Below are positions 27,118-35,790 of a stretch of 64,000 nt of DNA, one piece after another. This DNA comes from Microvirga makkahensis (GTDB lineage Bacteria > Pseudomonadota > Alphaproteobacteria > Rhizobiales > Beijerinckiaceae), in the NCBI RefSeq assembly GCF_009830105.1, contig NZ_WURB01000002.1:124001-188000 (forward strand), in the 5' to 3' direction. Positions within the stretch are counted from its first letter, which is position 1; each line of letters opens with the position of its first letter. The position numbers were made by a program, and so were the translations under genes. The notes beneath the pieces were generated by a model, which saw only the letters and a program-made list of their open reading frames with translations, was not told the origin of the DNA and made no database searches.

Positions 27118-27860
27118 CGTCCAAATCCCGGCAATGCGAGTTTCCGTTCCAGGAAGTGAAGACCCGCACCGAGCAATGCGACGACAGCCACGTAGAATAC
27201 GAATAAGATCAGCATCATCTCAGGCACGTTGATGGTGTCGGACCACACTTGGTTCAGAACGTATGTCATTTCCGGAACGGAGATGACGTAAGCGAGGGAA
27301 GTGGTCTTCGCCAAGCTGATAAGATTGCTCGTGAGTGACGGCAGGCAGATTCTGAAGGCAAGGGGCAGGGTCACATGTCGGTACGTCTGCCACTTCGACA
27401 AGCAGAGGCTTTCCGATGCCTCCAGCGTAGGTCGGGGAACGGCCTCAAGACCGGACCGGAATATTTCGACATTGTAGGCACCGCCGAAAATTCCCAGTGC
27501 AATCATGGCCCACGCGAATGCCGAAACCAATGGTTCGGTGTAACCGCCCATGTCGACCTGCGGTGTGAACGCCCCCAATCCAAAATAGAAGAACAGAAGT
27601 TGGATCATCGGCGGCGTGTTCCGGAACGCCTGGATGTAGGCGTTGATGGCGCCGCGCAGAACGCGCGACCCCACCCCCTGCGCCCAAGCGCCGAGAATGC
27701 CAATGACCAGGGAAAGGAGGATCGCTCCGAACATCAGTTTCAGTGAAATGACCGCACCGGACAGGAAACGGTCATATTCATAGCGGTCGTAGAAGATGTT
27801 AAAGTTCAGCCCTGTCTTATCGTACAGGTCGTGGAAGAAAGGGGCGATCAGCTCAAACAT
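27114..27860 (-). CDS. amino-acid ABC transporter permease (HisQ/GlnP type)
   Basis: A 248-aa membrane subunit with the family motifs 'YIQAFRNTPPMIQLLFFYFG' and 'ASESLCLSKWQTYRHVTLPL' (EAA loop). It pairs with the following permease to form the channel. It lies about 60 bases after the binding-protein gene, as is usual in such operons. Confidence 0.9.
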   Translation of the reverse strand: MFELIAPFFHDLYDKTGLNFNIFYDRYEYDRFLSGAVISLKLMFGAILLSLVIGILGAWAQGVGSRVLRGAINAYIQAFRNTPPMIQLLFFYFGLGAFTPQVDMGGYTEPLVSAFAWAMIALGIFGGAYNVEIFRSGLEAVPRPTLEASESLCLSKWQTYRHVTLPLAFRICLPSLTSNLISLAKTTSLAYVISVPEMTYVLNQVWSDTINVPEMMLILFVFYVAVVALLGAGLHFLERKLALPGFGR

Positions 27861-27918
27861 CCCGTCTCCGCCTCCCTTTGGTCAGAGTCCCGCAACCCGA
27901 TCATGAATTGGCGTCCAA

Positions 27919-28782
27919 CTATTTCCCGCCCTCGAGGTAAGATGCATCCCACCGGTGCTTCTCATGCTGCTGGGCAAACCATTCCGAAGGTTTCAGCTTG
28001 TACTGGCCTTCAAGCTCCACGAGCTTGCCGGTCGACTGCCAGCGGTAGGCCATTCCCGTCATGAAGACGCCCCACGGCTTATCGAGCTCTTCAAGGGGCA
28101 CAGCGGCTGCCCACGGATTGTTGTAGAGCACGGATACGGGCATCTCGTAGTCGGCCCACTCGGGTGCCTCCAAATCTGCCATGATGCTTACGTCATCATA
28201 CAACCACGCGACACACTTGCCGGAGCGCAACGCTTCTTTGCCCTCCGAGTTGCCTGCGAAAGCGACGATCCTGACCTTGTAGTCCTGTTCGACCTTCTTG
28301 TTGTAGGCAACGCCCTGCTTGCCGCAAACCGGCTTGCCTTCGATGTCTTTCCAGTCCTTGATGACTCCCTTCTTGGCCATCAAGGTAGGGCCCGACGTCC
28401 AGTAAGCCGGCTCGATGATACCGACCGCCTTCCGGCGTTCAGTAGTGTCGTACATGCCGCCAATGATCAGATCGATCTTGCCTTGCTGCAAGAACTGGAT
28501 TCGGTTTGCCGAATTGATAATGACTGTCTCGAGCTTCACGCCGAGTTTGTCCGCGACATCCTTGGCCAGATCGACCTCGATGCCCTGCATTGTGCCATCC
28601 GGAGAAGGATAGGACCAAGGCTTAAATGCCCCCTGCACGCCGACACGAACGACACCTCGCTCAAGAATTTCGCTCAGGCGAGTTTCAGCAGCGTCCGCAG
28701 GAAGAGCCGAAACGATCGTACAAGCGCCGGCAGCCAGCGCAACAACGAACGGTTTGCGGTGCGATTTAGAATAAAGTCCCAT
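27919..28782 (-). CDS. amino-acid ABC transporter substrate-binding protein (family 3)
   Basis: A 287-aa periplasmic protein with an N-terminal signal peptide (hydrophobic run VVALAAGACTIVSALPADA, cleavage about residue 30). The family 3 body includes 'GVVRVGVQGAFKPWSYPSPD' and 'VDLAKDVADKLGVKLETV'. It is the first gene of the second catabolic operon. The ATG at 28782 is chosen because a GAGGG site lies 8 bases upstream; an ATG two codons earlier (28788) is in frame. The ligand is unknown, probably a zwitterionic amino acid or betaine. Confidence 0.9.
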   Translation of the reverse strand: MGLYSKSHRKPFVVALAAGACTIVSALPADAAETRLSEILERGVVRVGVQGAFKPWSYPSPDGTMQGIEVDLAKDVADKLGVKLETVIINSANRIQFLQQGKIDLIIGGMYDTTERRKAVGIIEPAYWTSGPTLMAKKGVIKDWKDIEGKPVCGKQGVAYNKKVEQDYKVRIVAFAGNSEGKEALRSGKCVAWLYDDVSIMADLEAPEWADYEMPVSVLYNNPWAAAVPLEELDKPWGVFMTGMAYRWQSTGKLVELEGQYKLKPSEWFAQQHEKHRWDASYLEGGK

Positions 28783-29239
28783 TAGCATGTCCCTCTCTCT
28801 CTGTTCCCGTGTTATTGTAGTTGCTTGGGTCTGCTCGCCCGACAGCGATTTTACCGTCCGGGCACTCTCGCATCCGTCGAGGCACTAGACCTCAACTTTT
28901 CCATTCGGAACGGACTGCATCCCTGCACTTTAATTATATTATAGAGCCCTTGAGGGCCCCATCGGCGGTAGATTATAAGGCCGCCGACACATTCAAAATA
29001 GAAACTTTGCCGACTGGTATGCACAATTTGCATATTGCCGACCCGTCGTGATCGAAGGTTGTGGAGTAACATCGTGGCGCATGCAGCGAGCGGTGGTGGC
29101 GGCCGAGTTCCCGGCGGGCGCGGGCGAATGGGCTGGGATTGCGAGAGGCGGCAAACCGCTTGAGGATTGCGGATGGTGTGACAGCTCGTGTCTGGATCGA
29201 GGCCGTCAGATGAAATGACGGATGGACGGAGAGCCGGCG
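28783..29239. other. intergenic, probable promoter of the second operon
   Basis: These 457 bases precede the amino-acid transporter operon. An AT-rich block at 28930-28945 contains a minus-strand TATAAT (plus-strand positions 28938-28943) that could be a -10 element, but no good -35 is seen. The distal part (29050-29239) is GC-rich and adjoins transposon remnants. No gene is recognised. Confidence 0.35.
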
Positions 29240-29992
29240 CTACCTGTCGCTGGAAAGTCTGAGCGCGTTGAGCGATGATCCCGGTTGCCGGCTGTCTGCC
29301 GTGACTGCCCCAGCAACCCGACTCAGCCGAGGACTGGCGCCCTTACACCACGCCACGGGACACGATCCGCCAATGTGTTCCTGGAGCGCGGGATAGGCAT
29401 CCGGCTTCTCGAACGTATGGAGCTTCCGGTCCTTGAGGTTGCGCGGCCGCGGAGCAAATCCCAGGCCTGACAGGGCGAAGAGGCCAAACACGTGGTTGCT
29501 GGCGCCGCCCGTGTCCGTGAAGTGCTCCTGGATGTCGATTTCTGTCTCGTGGTCGAACAAGCCATCCGGCACGTAGGAAGCCTCGCTCTCGGTCGCGCTG
29601 ATTGGCAGGATGCTGAGGGAGCCGTACTGGTCGGATAAGTGACTGTAGAACTTCGAACCCGGTTCGCTACCGTAATGCAAGTTGAAGCCACCACGCTTCC
29701 CGGCACGGTCACTGGCCTGGAAGATCTGTCCGTCCGATGAGGCTGTAGAGCCATCTCCCCATAAGACGGCATGTGGGTGCTGAGCATGCCTGTCGGTGAT
29801 GCAGGCCTGACCCAGCTTGTAGGTCTCAGGCCGGGTATGGAAGATCCGCTTCCAGGTAATCTCCTGCGGACTCACTCCTTTCGACGCGGCCGCCATGCGC
29901 TGCATCGGCCGCACTGGCCTCTTGATAGCGCGATGGTCGTGCTCGATGCGATTGTTAAAGTAGGCACCTTGCCGGATTCGGATCGGCTCCAC
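29240..29992 (-). pseudogene. IS6 / Tn3-family transposase mosaic
   Basis: One open frame of 250 codons joins two unrelated transposases. The first ~31 codons (YFNNRIEHDHRAIKRPVRPM) are the C-terminal 'N-E-DH-IKR' region of an IS6 transposase. From about 29899 onward (MAAASKGVSPQEITWKRIFH, WGDGSTASSDGQIFQA, HYGSEPGSKFYSHLSDQYG, EHFTDTGGASNHVFGLFALS) it is the catalytic core of a Tn3-family TnpA, which is normally ~980 aa. The homology fades after the LQEHIGG segment. It is not a functional gene. It records recombination between an IS6 copy and a Tn3-type transposon. Confidence 0.8.
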
Positions 29993-30066
29993 CTCGCGTC
30001 CCGACCGATCCCGAAGCCGATCTGCAGTATCGCACTATAGGATTGCTTCCGGTCAAGGGCGCATTT

Positions 30067-30999
30067 CTATTCCTTTAACCCGTCCGCGGAGTGTTGGAAT
30101 GAAACGCTATTCCCGCTAATGCCATTGAATTCCGCGACAACGTCCGAGAGCATGGGGACGTAGTCTTCGCCACGGCCAGCATTGACGGCTAGAGCAAAGC
30201 TGTTACGTGTCGCGGCTCCAACCGGATTGACTAGTCCCACAGCATTGGCGAACGAATTCAGATAGGTTAGATCCTTCAGGGCGTTGTTGAGTGTGAACTT
30301 GTGGGCGTTCCTGTCGCGCTCGAGAACATACTTGAAGAACGTCTGGTAAAATCCGCAATCCATGCGGCCACCACGGATGACGCTGTCGAACGTTTGTGCG
30401 GACAACCCCGCCTTTGAGCCAAGGGCCAAGGCCTCAGAATATAACGCTGCGTAGCCCATCGATAGGAAGTTATTGAGGAGCTTCATCGTGTGCCCAGTTC
30501 CGGCCGGACCGGTATGCACAACCCTTCCAGCGAATGCCCTTAGGACAGGCTCAACCCGCTCGACTACGTCAGGTTCGCCTCCCACCATCACGTCAAGTGT
30601 GCCGGCCTTAGCGTCGGCAGGCGTCCGGCTCAGGGGCGCGTCGATGAACGTGATACCCGACAAAGCCAGTTCCTCGGCCAAGCGCACTGTCACGGACGGG
30701 TCAGAGGTCGAGCAGTCAATGATGAGCAGAGACTTGCCCGCCGCCGCGAGTCCGTCCGGTCCCTGAATGACAGCCTGAACCTGGGGCGAACCAGTGACGC
30801 AAAGAATGACGACGTCCGACTGCTCAGCGAGTTCGCGCGGTGTCAAAGCCTCCTTCGCTCCCCTTGTCTTGAGATCCTCCACCGCGTCCCGGCTTCTATG
30901 GGCCATGACCGTCAAGGGCCACCCCTTGTCAACCAAATTGCCGGCCATTCCGTGGCCCATGAGGCCTACGCCGATAAAACCAATTCGTTCTTTTGTCAT
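30067..30999 (-). CDS. NAD(P)-dependent beta-hydroxyacid dehydrogenase (3-hydroxyisobutyrate dehydrogenase family)
   Basis: A 310-aa protein. The N-terminal Rossmann motif is IGFIGVGLMGHGMAGNL. The substrate-binding segment is FIDAPLSRTPADAKAGTLDV, and the catalytic Lys is in GTGHTMKLLNNFLSMGYAAL. The family oxidises 3-hydroxyisobutyrate, tartronate semialdehyde or related beta-hydroxy acids in the cytosol. It is flanked by transposon debris on both sides, so its original operon partners are unclear. It could act with the GH88 and sugar-acid genes nearby. Confidence 0.88.
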   Translation of the reverse strand: MTKERIGFIGVGLMGHGMAGNLVDKGWPLTVMAHRSRDAVEDLKTRGAKEALTPRELAEQSDVVILCVTGSPQVQAVIQGPDGLAAAGKSLLIIDCSTSDPSVTVRLAEELALSGITFIDAPLSRTPADAKAGTLDVMVGGEPDVVERVEPVLRAFAGRVVHTGPAGTGHTMKLLNNFLSMGYAALYSEALALGSKAGLSAQTFDSVIRGGRMDCGFYQTFFKYVLERDRNAHKFTLNNALKDLTYLNSFANAVGLVNPVGAATRNSFALAVNAGRGEDYVPMLSDVVAEFNGISGNSVSFQHSADGLKE

Positions 31000-31677
31000 G
31001 GACTTTACTTTCTAATCGTTCTGTCGAGGTGTGGAGGCGAAGGCTCCATCCCTCATAGAGGGGACTGGCGCGACTGAGTTCAGGATTTCTTCAATCCTCG
31101 GGTAGCTCCAGAGGCTCCGCCGGACAAGCAGAAGAGTCAAGATAATGGTGCCATCAAGCACTTCCGCGGCTTCCCAGCCACTATGAGCGCCGCGATGACA
31201 TTCGTCTGGCATTCACTACACTTCGATGCAGCCTCATCTGCCTCCACCAGTACAGTCGGTTTGGTTGACTTCTCTAAGTCTCTCGCATTTCTGCCGGTGA
31301 GAGCTTTGATCATAGGTTAGGATGCTTGTTACCCTTTGCGAATTTTCGATCAGAATACATCCATGTTCATAAAGTATGCGTATGTAGCCGTGCGAGTCTG
31401 GTTCGGAGTTCATCCGCGGTGACAACAAACTTCCTTCCAAGCTCATTTTCGCCGGTCCCATATTTATCATACTGACTAGATTATTGGCTCTGTTGCCTTA
31501 AGCGCCGCGCGATAATGAGTATCTTTTCGGTGAGAAACGAGAGGCTGTGGTGGATCGCGGTGTAGGTTACGGGGCAGCATGCGCCAGTTTGTCCAATGCC
31601 GGTCTGATCGTAGACGGCGGACGCGTTCCGTGAGCCGCGAAGACAATTGCTTATCCCCGCCGCCACGCATGGCCGGT
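31000..31677. other. intergenic with a solo IS6-like end
   Basis: These 678 bases contain no convincing gene. The sequence GGCTCTGTTGCCTTAAGC at 31486-31503 resembles the terminal inverted repeat of IS6-family elements (GGCNCTGTTGC…), although no transposase lies next to it. The stretch probably consists of decayed mobile DNA. Confidence 0.35.
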
Positions 31678-32862
31678 TCAGCCGAGTCGCTCGTACTGCC
31701 TGATGAACTTGCCAGGCATGAGTAAGCGCATAATTGCCTCGAAGAAGTAGTCGCCGAACATCACAGCTGACTCGACGCCAACGTTGTGTGGCTTCGAATA
31801 GCAGGCCTTTTTAAGAATACCTCGATGAGCTTGGTCTGTTGCTAAAAACTCCGAACACAGGCCGGAAGGAAGACGCTCAGCTTCACCTCGCCAGAAAATG
31901 CGCTGATCTTCTTCAGGATGCAGATGTGCAAGATCGACTAGCACTGCCGCCATCATGGCACTTGCCGAGGAGTCGAGCACAGGTCGTGGCGCCGGATCAT
32001 CAAAATCCCACGGCGGCACAATGCAACCGCCAAGCTGCTCAAGCCATTTTTTAGCAAGTGAGCTTGCGCGATCGAGATAGGCGCGATCTCCGGTGGCAGC
32101 TGCAGTAGCCGCGAGACCGTAAACAGCCCAACCCGTGCCGCGCGACCAGGAAGGCTCGTCGCTATATCCCTGAAACGTGTATCCGCGGAGACGCACACCA
32201 CTCACTGTGTCGTACTGCACGGCGTGATAAAGTGTTTGATCCGGACGTGTGAAAGATCGATCCGTCATTCGCGCATGGGAAACGGCAGCCAGTTGAAAGC
32301 TAGCATCCCCGCTCTCACGCGCAGCCCAATACAGAAGTGGAATGTTCGCCATTGTGTCGATCGCAGAACTCTCACGCCCTCTCGGATCGTCCATCGGCCC
32401 CCACGATGATATATAGGAGCCACGGCGTGTAACAACGAGTCGTGCACGCAGGCGCTCTGCTGCACGCATTGCCATGTCACGGTAAAGACGCTCGCCGGTG
32501 ATATGATAAAATGGGACTGCCGAGCTTAGAAATATAAATCCAATGTCGTGAGTATTGCCATCGTCGGCGCACTGAGCCACTAACGCCATACGATCCCGAG
32601 CAAAGCTGACGAACTTCTCATCCCCGCTATGTAGATAGGCCGCAAGCAAAAGGCCAACCCAGAACCCACAGAACCAATTACCATGGTCCCAGTTCTCGCC
32701 ATGATTTACAGCAGATACGGATGAAGACATCAGCATCCATCGCCCGTCAGGCGCAGTAACGTAAGGAAATGCGGTCCCGATCGTCCTTTCATCCTCCTCA
32801 AGCTTCTTGCATAGAATTGAAAGTGGCTCATTATAGATGTGGCTAGAGGAAGGCGCGTTCAC
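31678..32862 (-). CDS. glycoside hydrolase family 88 (unsaturated glucuronyl hydrolase-like)
   Basis: A 394-aa (alpha/alpha)6-barrel protein. 'ENWDHGNWFCGFWVGLLLAA' and 'SAIDTMANIPLLYWAAR' contain the two conserved Asp residues of GH88, and 'EPSWSRGTGWAVYGLAATAA' is the family signature. Members remove the 4,5-unsaturated uronic acid left by polysaccharide lyases. There is no signal peptide, so it acts in the cytosol on imported oligosaccharides. A GTG start at 32862 has GGAGA 7 bases upstream; a longer TTG-started frame exists. It is the only clear polysaccharide gene here. Confidence 0.82.
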   Translation of the reverse strand: MNAPSSSHIYNEPLSILCKKLEEDERTIGTAFPYVTAPDGRWMLMSSSVSAVNHGENWDHGNWFCGFWVGLLLAAYLHSGDEKFVSFARDRMALVAQCADDGNTHDIGFIFLSSAVPFYHITGERLYRDMAMRAAERLRARLVVTRRGSYISSWGPMDDPRGRESSAIDTMANIPLLYWAARESGDASFQLAAVSHARMTDRSFTRPDQTLYHAVQYDTVSGVRLRGYTFQGYSDEPSWSRGTGWAVYGLAATAAATGDRAYLDRASSLAKKWLEQLGGCIVPPWDFDDPAPRPVLDSSASAMMAAVLVDLAHLHPEEDQRIFWRGEAERLPSGLCSEFLATDQAHRGILKKACYSKPHNVGVESAVMFGDYFFEAIMRLLMPGKFIRQYERLG

Positions 32863-32962
32863 TGTTTTTCTCCATGTCAGCAAGGTACGAGATGGCAAAA
32901 CTCGGCCAGTTTCGTAGTAGCCTGTAGATCGTGCAACAAAGCCGGAAGATTCAGGTTCGATC

Positions 32963-34195
32963 TCAATCCTGAGTTACTGCATTGTTCACGACGTTCTCGG
33001 CACGCAGTCGATCAATCTCAGAAACGGAGAACCCCAGCTGCTCCAGGATCTCCGCCGTCTGATCTCCTGGCCTCGGTGGCAATGTGCGGATCGGCGGAAC
33101 GACGCCGTCAAACTTCAGCGGGTGACGCACCACAGTCGCTTGGCCCGCGCCGACCGGGATTTCGGCGAATCGCTGGCTATGCACCACCTGTGGATCCTGC
33201 CGGAGGTCATCGTAATCCTGGACACGCTCGCACCAAACGCCATGCTCATCAAACCGCGCAGATAGGTCATCCCATCGCCAGCTGGCCAGAGCTTCGGCGA
33301 CGGCGGCCGCGATCCGATCCCGCTCCTCGTACGCATCAAGATTTGCGAGCGCAGCGAGCGCAGGATCCTTCAACGCCTCCGCGACGCGTAGAAGCGGGTT
33401 CAGCGACAACGCCACGGTAGCGTCGGCAATCGTATATACGCCATACGGTGCCTCGTGAAACCAGGTGACGAGATGCGCCTCGCGCGCGAAGCGCTGCCGG
33501 GAATGATGGCCGCTGTAATAAAGCGTCAGGGCCTCCGCCTGCAGGTCGATGCCGGCATTGAAGAGCGACCCCTCCACTCGACTTCCCTGCCCCGTGGCGA
33601 GCTTCTTTGCATAAGCTGCCGCGATACCCATGGCCAGCAAAGCCGCGCCGTGCTGATCTACGGCGGCACATCCTATTCCTGTGAATCGTTCGGCGCCCGT
33701 CGCTGCAATCAATCCGGAACGAGCCTGCACGAGAAGATCTTGTCCAGGCCGGTCCCGAGCAGGTCCACCTGCGCCGAAACCCGTCGCTGAAGCGTAGATG
33801 ATATGCGGATTGACTTTCGAGACATCAGCATACCCAAGGCCAAGACGTTCCATCACGCCCGGCCTGTAGTTTTCTAGCATCGCATCCGCCGAGGCAACCA
33901 GCCGATCCAGAACGACACGCGCACCAGGTTTCTTCAGATCAACCGCAAGACTCCGCTTGTTGCGGTTCGCCGAGAGGTAGAACGCGCTTACGCCATCAAC
34001 AAAGGTCCGGGCGCCGGACCAGTGACGCTCAAAGGCCCCGCCAAGTGGTTCGACCTTGATGACGTCTGCCCCCATGTCAGCGAGATACTGTGCCGCAGCA
34101 GGCCCTTGCAGATAATGGCAGAAACTTAGGAGCCGCATTCCTTGTAACGGGAGAGAGGACGGCTCGGCTCGAATGTGCCCGCTATCTTGTGTCAT
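32963..34195 (-). CDS. CoA-transferase family III (CaiB/BaiF)
   Basis: A 410-aa protein with the family N-terminus 'GMRLLSFCHYLQGPAAAQYLADMGADVIKV', here split as LLSFCHYLQGPAAAQYLADM then GADVIKVE. The catalytic Asp is in RPGQDLLVQARSGLI. Members transfer CoA between carboxylates (formyl-CoA:oxalate, carnitine, mesaconyl). It lies upstream of, and on the same strand as, the GH88 gene. With the FrdA-like remnant it suggests activation of a dicarboxylate or carnitine-like acid; the substrate is not determined. Confidence 0.88.
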   Translation of the reverse strand: MTQDSGHIRAEPSSLPLQGMRLLSFCHYLQGPAAAQYLADMGADVIKVEPLGGAFERHWSGARTFVDGVSAFYLSANRNKRSLAVDLKKPGARVVLDRLVASADAMLENYRPGVMERLGLGYADVSKVNPHIIYASATGFGAGGPARDRPGQDLLVQARSGLIAATGAERFTGIGCAAVDQHGAALLAMGIAAAYAKKLATGQGSRVEGSLFNAGIDLQAEALTLYYSGHHSRQRFAREAHLVTWFHEAPYGVYTIADATVALSLNPLLRVAEALKDPALAALANLDAYEERDRIAAAVAEALASWRWDDLSARFDEHGVWCERVQDYDDLRQDPQVVHSQRFAEIPVGAGQATVVRHPLKFDGVVPPIRTLPPRPGDQTAEILEQLGFSVSEIDRLRAENVVNNAVTQD

Positions 34196-34350
34196 GTTGT
34201 CTTCCTCGACGAGGCGATCGTTCGCTTGGTGGCACCCAGTTCCGGATCTCTGTGCCTGCGTCTTCCCTGAGATTCATCATCCCAGGCTTGGCGGCTGCCC
34301 TTGACGCCGTTCGATCGCGCGGCCTGCATGCCTAACAAGTTAGGCATGTA

Positions 34351-35406
34351 TCACCCGAGTTCGCCGAGCCGTGCGCAGAAGAAGCTGTTCGGCGCGGTTC
34401 GGTCAATGATGATATTCGTGTCCTGGCTGTCATCCGACTCAGGCAGATCCGTCCTGTAATGACTGCCACGGCTTTCGGCCCGTTCGAGTGCAGCCATCGC
34501 CATGATATCGGCCACTTCGCACATGTTGATGAGCTCGATCGCGTTGATGCGATCCTGGGGCGTCTCAATGCGTCCAGCGGACAGAACAGTGTCGCGAATG
34601 GCGGTAGCGGATGAGCGCAAGGCCTCCAGCCCCTTCCCGTCGCGCAGGATGAGCAGGTGCCGGTTCGCTACCATCTGCAGCGAACGGCGCAGTTCCGGCA
34701 ATGGTTCGCTTCCATGCCCCGGAAGCCGTGCAAGGAATGCGGCCTGTTCATCGAACAAATTGGGAATGTCAAGGTGTCCGTGCTCGCGCGCCAGTTCCGC
34801 GGCCTTCCGTCCGGCGCGTGCGCCAAAGACCTGGCAGGTGACCGACATGTTGCCGCCTAACCGGTCCGCTCCATGCGGGCCTGCAGCGACCTCACCGGCA
34901 GCGAACAGACCGCGGATGTTGGACTGAGCATCTGGGTCGATGCGCAATCCACCGTTGATGGCATGAGCCGAGCAAGCGATCTGGACCTTATCACGATAAA
35001 GGTGAGTCCCGCGCTCTTTGTACCAATCGTATGTCAGCGGCCACATCCGCGCGATACTGCTCGTGCGGTCCGCCAGGATCCGATCGAAATCGCAGTCTAT
35101 AAAATCGAGGTAGACGCCGCCATCATCCGTGCCCCGCCCCTCGTTGATGGCACTCTGGATGCCAATCTCCACGTAGCGCGAGATGTCGGAAGACGAGAAG
35201 GGGAAGTGGCGCTGCTTCTCGTCGATCACGGATTGGACAGTTAGACCTTCCGGCAGATAGTCGCTCAGGAAGGGGACGCCGTCGCGATCAGTGAGACGAG
35301 GGCCCGCGTTCCACAGATAGTTGCCAAACAGGTTCACGAAAGGCGAGACAATGCTGACACCGGCCTGCATGAACTCCATGTTGACCAGATGCGCACCGCT
35401 GCGCCA
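34351..35406 (-). pseudogene. fumarate reductase/succinate dehydrogenase-type flavoprotein, N-terminus lost
   Basis: About 350 codons of the C-terminal two-thirds of an FrdA/L-aspartate-oxidase-like flavoprotein remain. 'SGAHLVNMEFMQAG', 'INGGLRIDPDAQSNIRGLFA' and 'GADRLGGNMSVTCQVFGARA' are the substrate and FAD contacts. The frame is open up to an IS6 terminal repeat at 35407, where homology stops, so the first ~200 residues with the N-terminal FAD fold have been cut off by the insertion. An internal ATG at 35379 exists, but the product could not bind FAD properly. Confidence 0.82.
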
Positions 35407-35790
35407 GGGGTGTTGTCACATTAACCGGAGTATTGGAGCGAGGCGAGTAGATGGGGCGGCATGATCAAGTCCGTCAGCTACAAACGCCACCGCTTTCCAC
35501 CCGAGGTCATCGCCCACGCAGTATGGCTCTATTTCAGGTTCCCATTGAGCCTGCGGCTGGTTGAGGAGATGCTGCTTGAGCGCAGCATGGTCGTCTCCTA
35601 TGAAACCGTTCGGCGATGGGCGCTGAAGTTCGGGCCAGACTACGCCCGCCGCCTCAAACGCAAGAGGCCGAGCCGGCGCGACATTTGGCACCTCGACGAG
35701 GTCGTGATCACTATTGCCGGCCAGAAGCACTGGCTGTGGCGGGCCGTCGACCAGGACGGGTACATCCTTGATGGGATCGTTCAGAGCCAG
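35407..35790 (+). mobile_element. IS6-family element, left end and 5' part of transposase
   Basis: The terminal sequence GGGGTGTTGTCACATTAACC (35407-35426) is followed by a transposase frame from 35461. It starts MIKSVSYKRHRFPPEVIAHA, then shows the HTH and the first catalytic Asp (DIWHLDEVVITI). After about 110 codons (…GYILDGIVQS) the sequence runs into an IS110 element in the opposite orientation, so the second Asp and Glu of the DDE triad are missing. It interrupts the FrdA-like gene. Confidence 0.8.

Noticed and set aside
28938..28943. Minus-strand TATAAT as the promoter of the amino-acid ABC operon
   Set aside because: No acceptable -35 box lies 16-18 bases upstream. It is mentioned only in the intergenic note.
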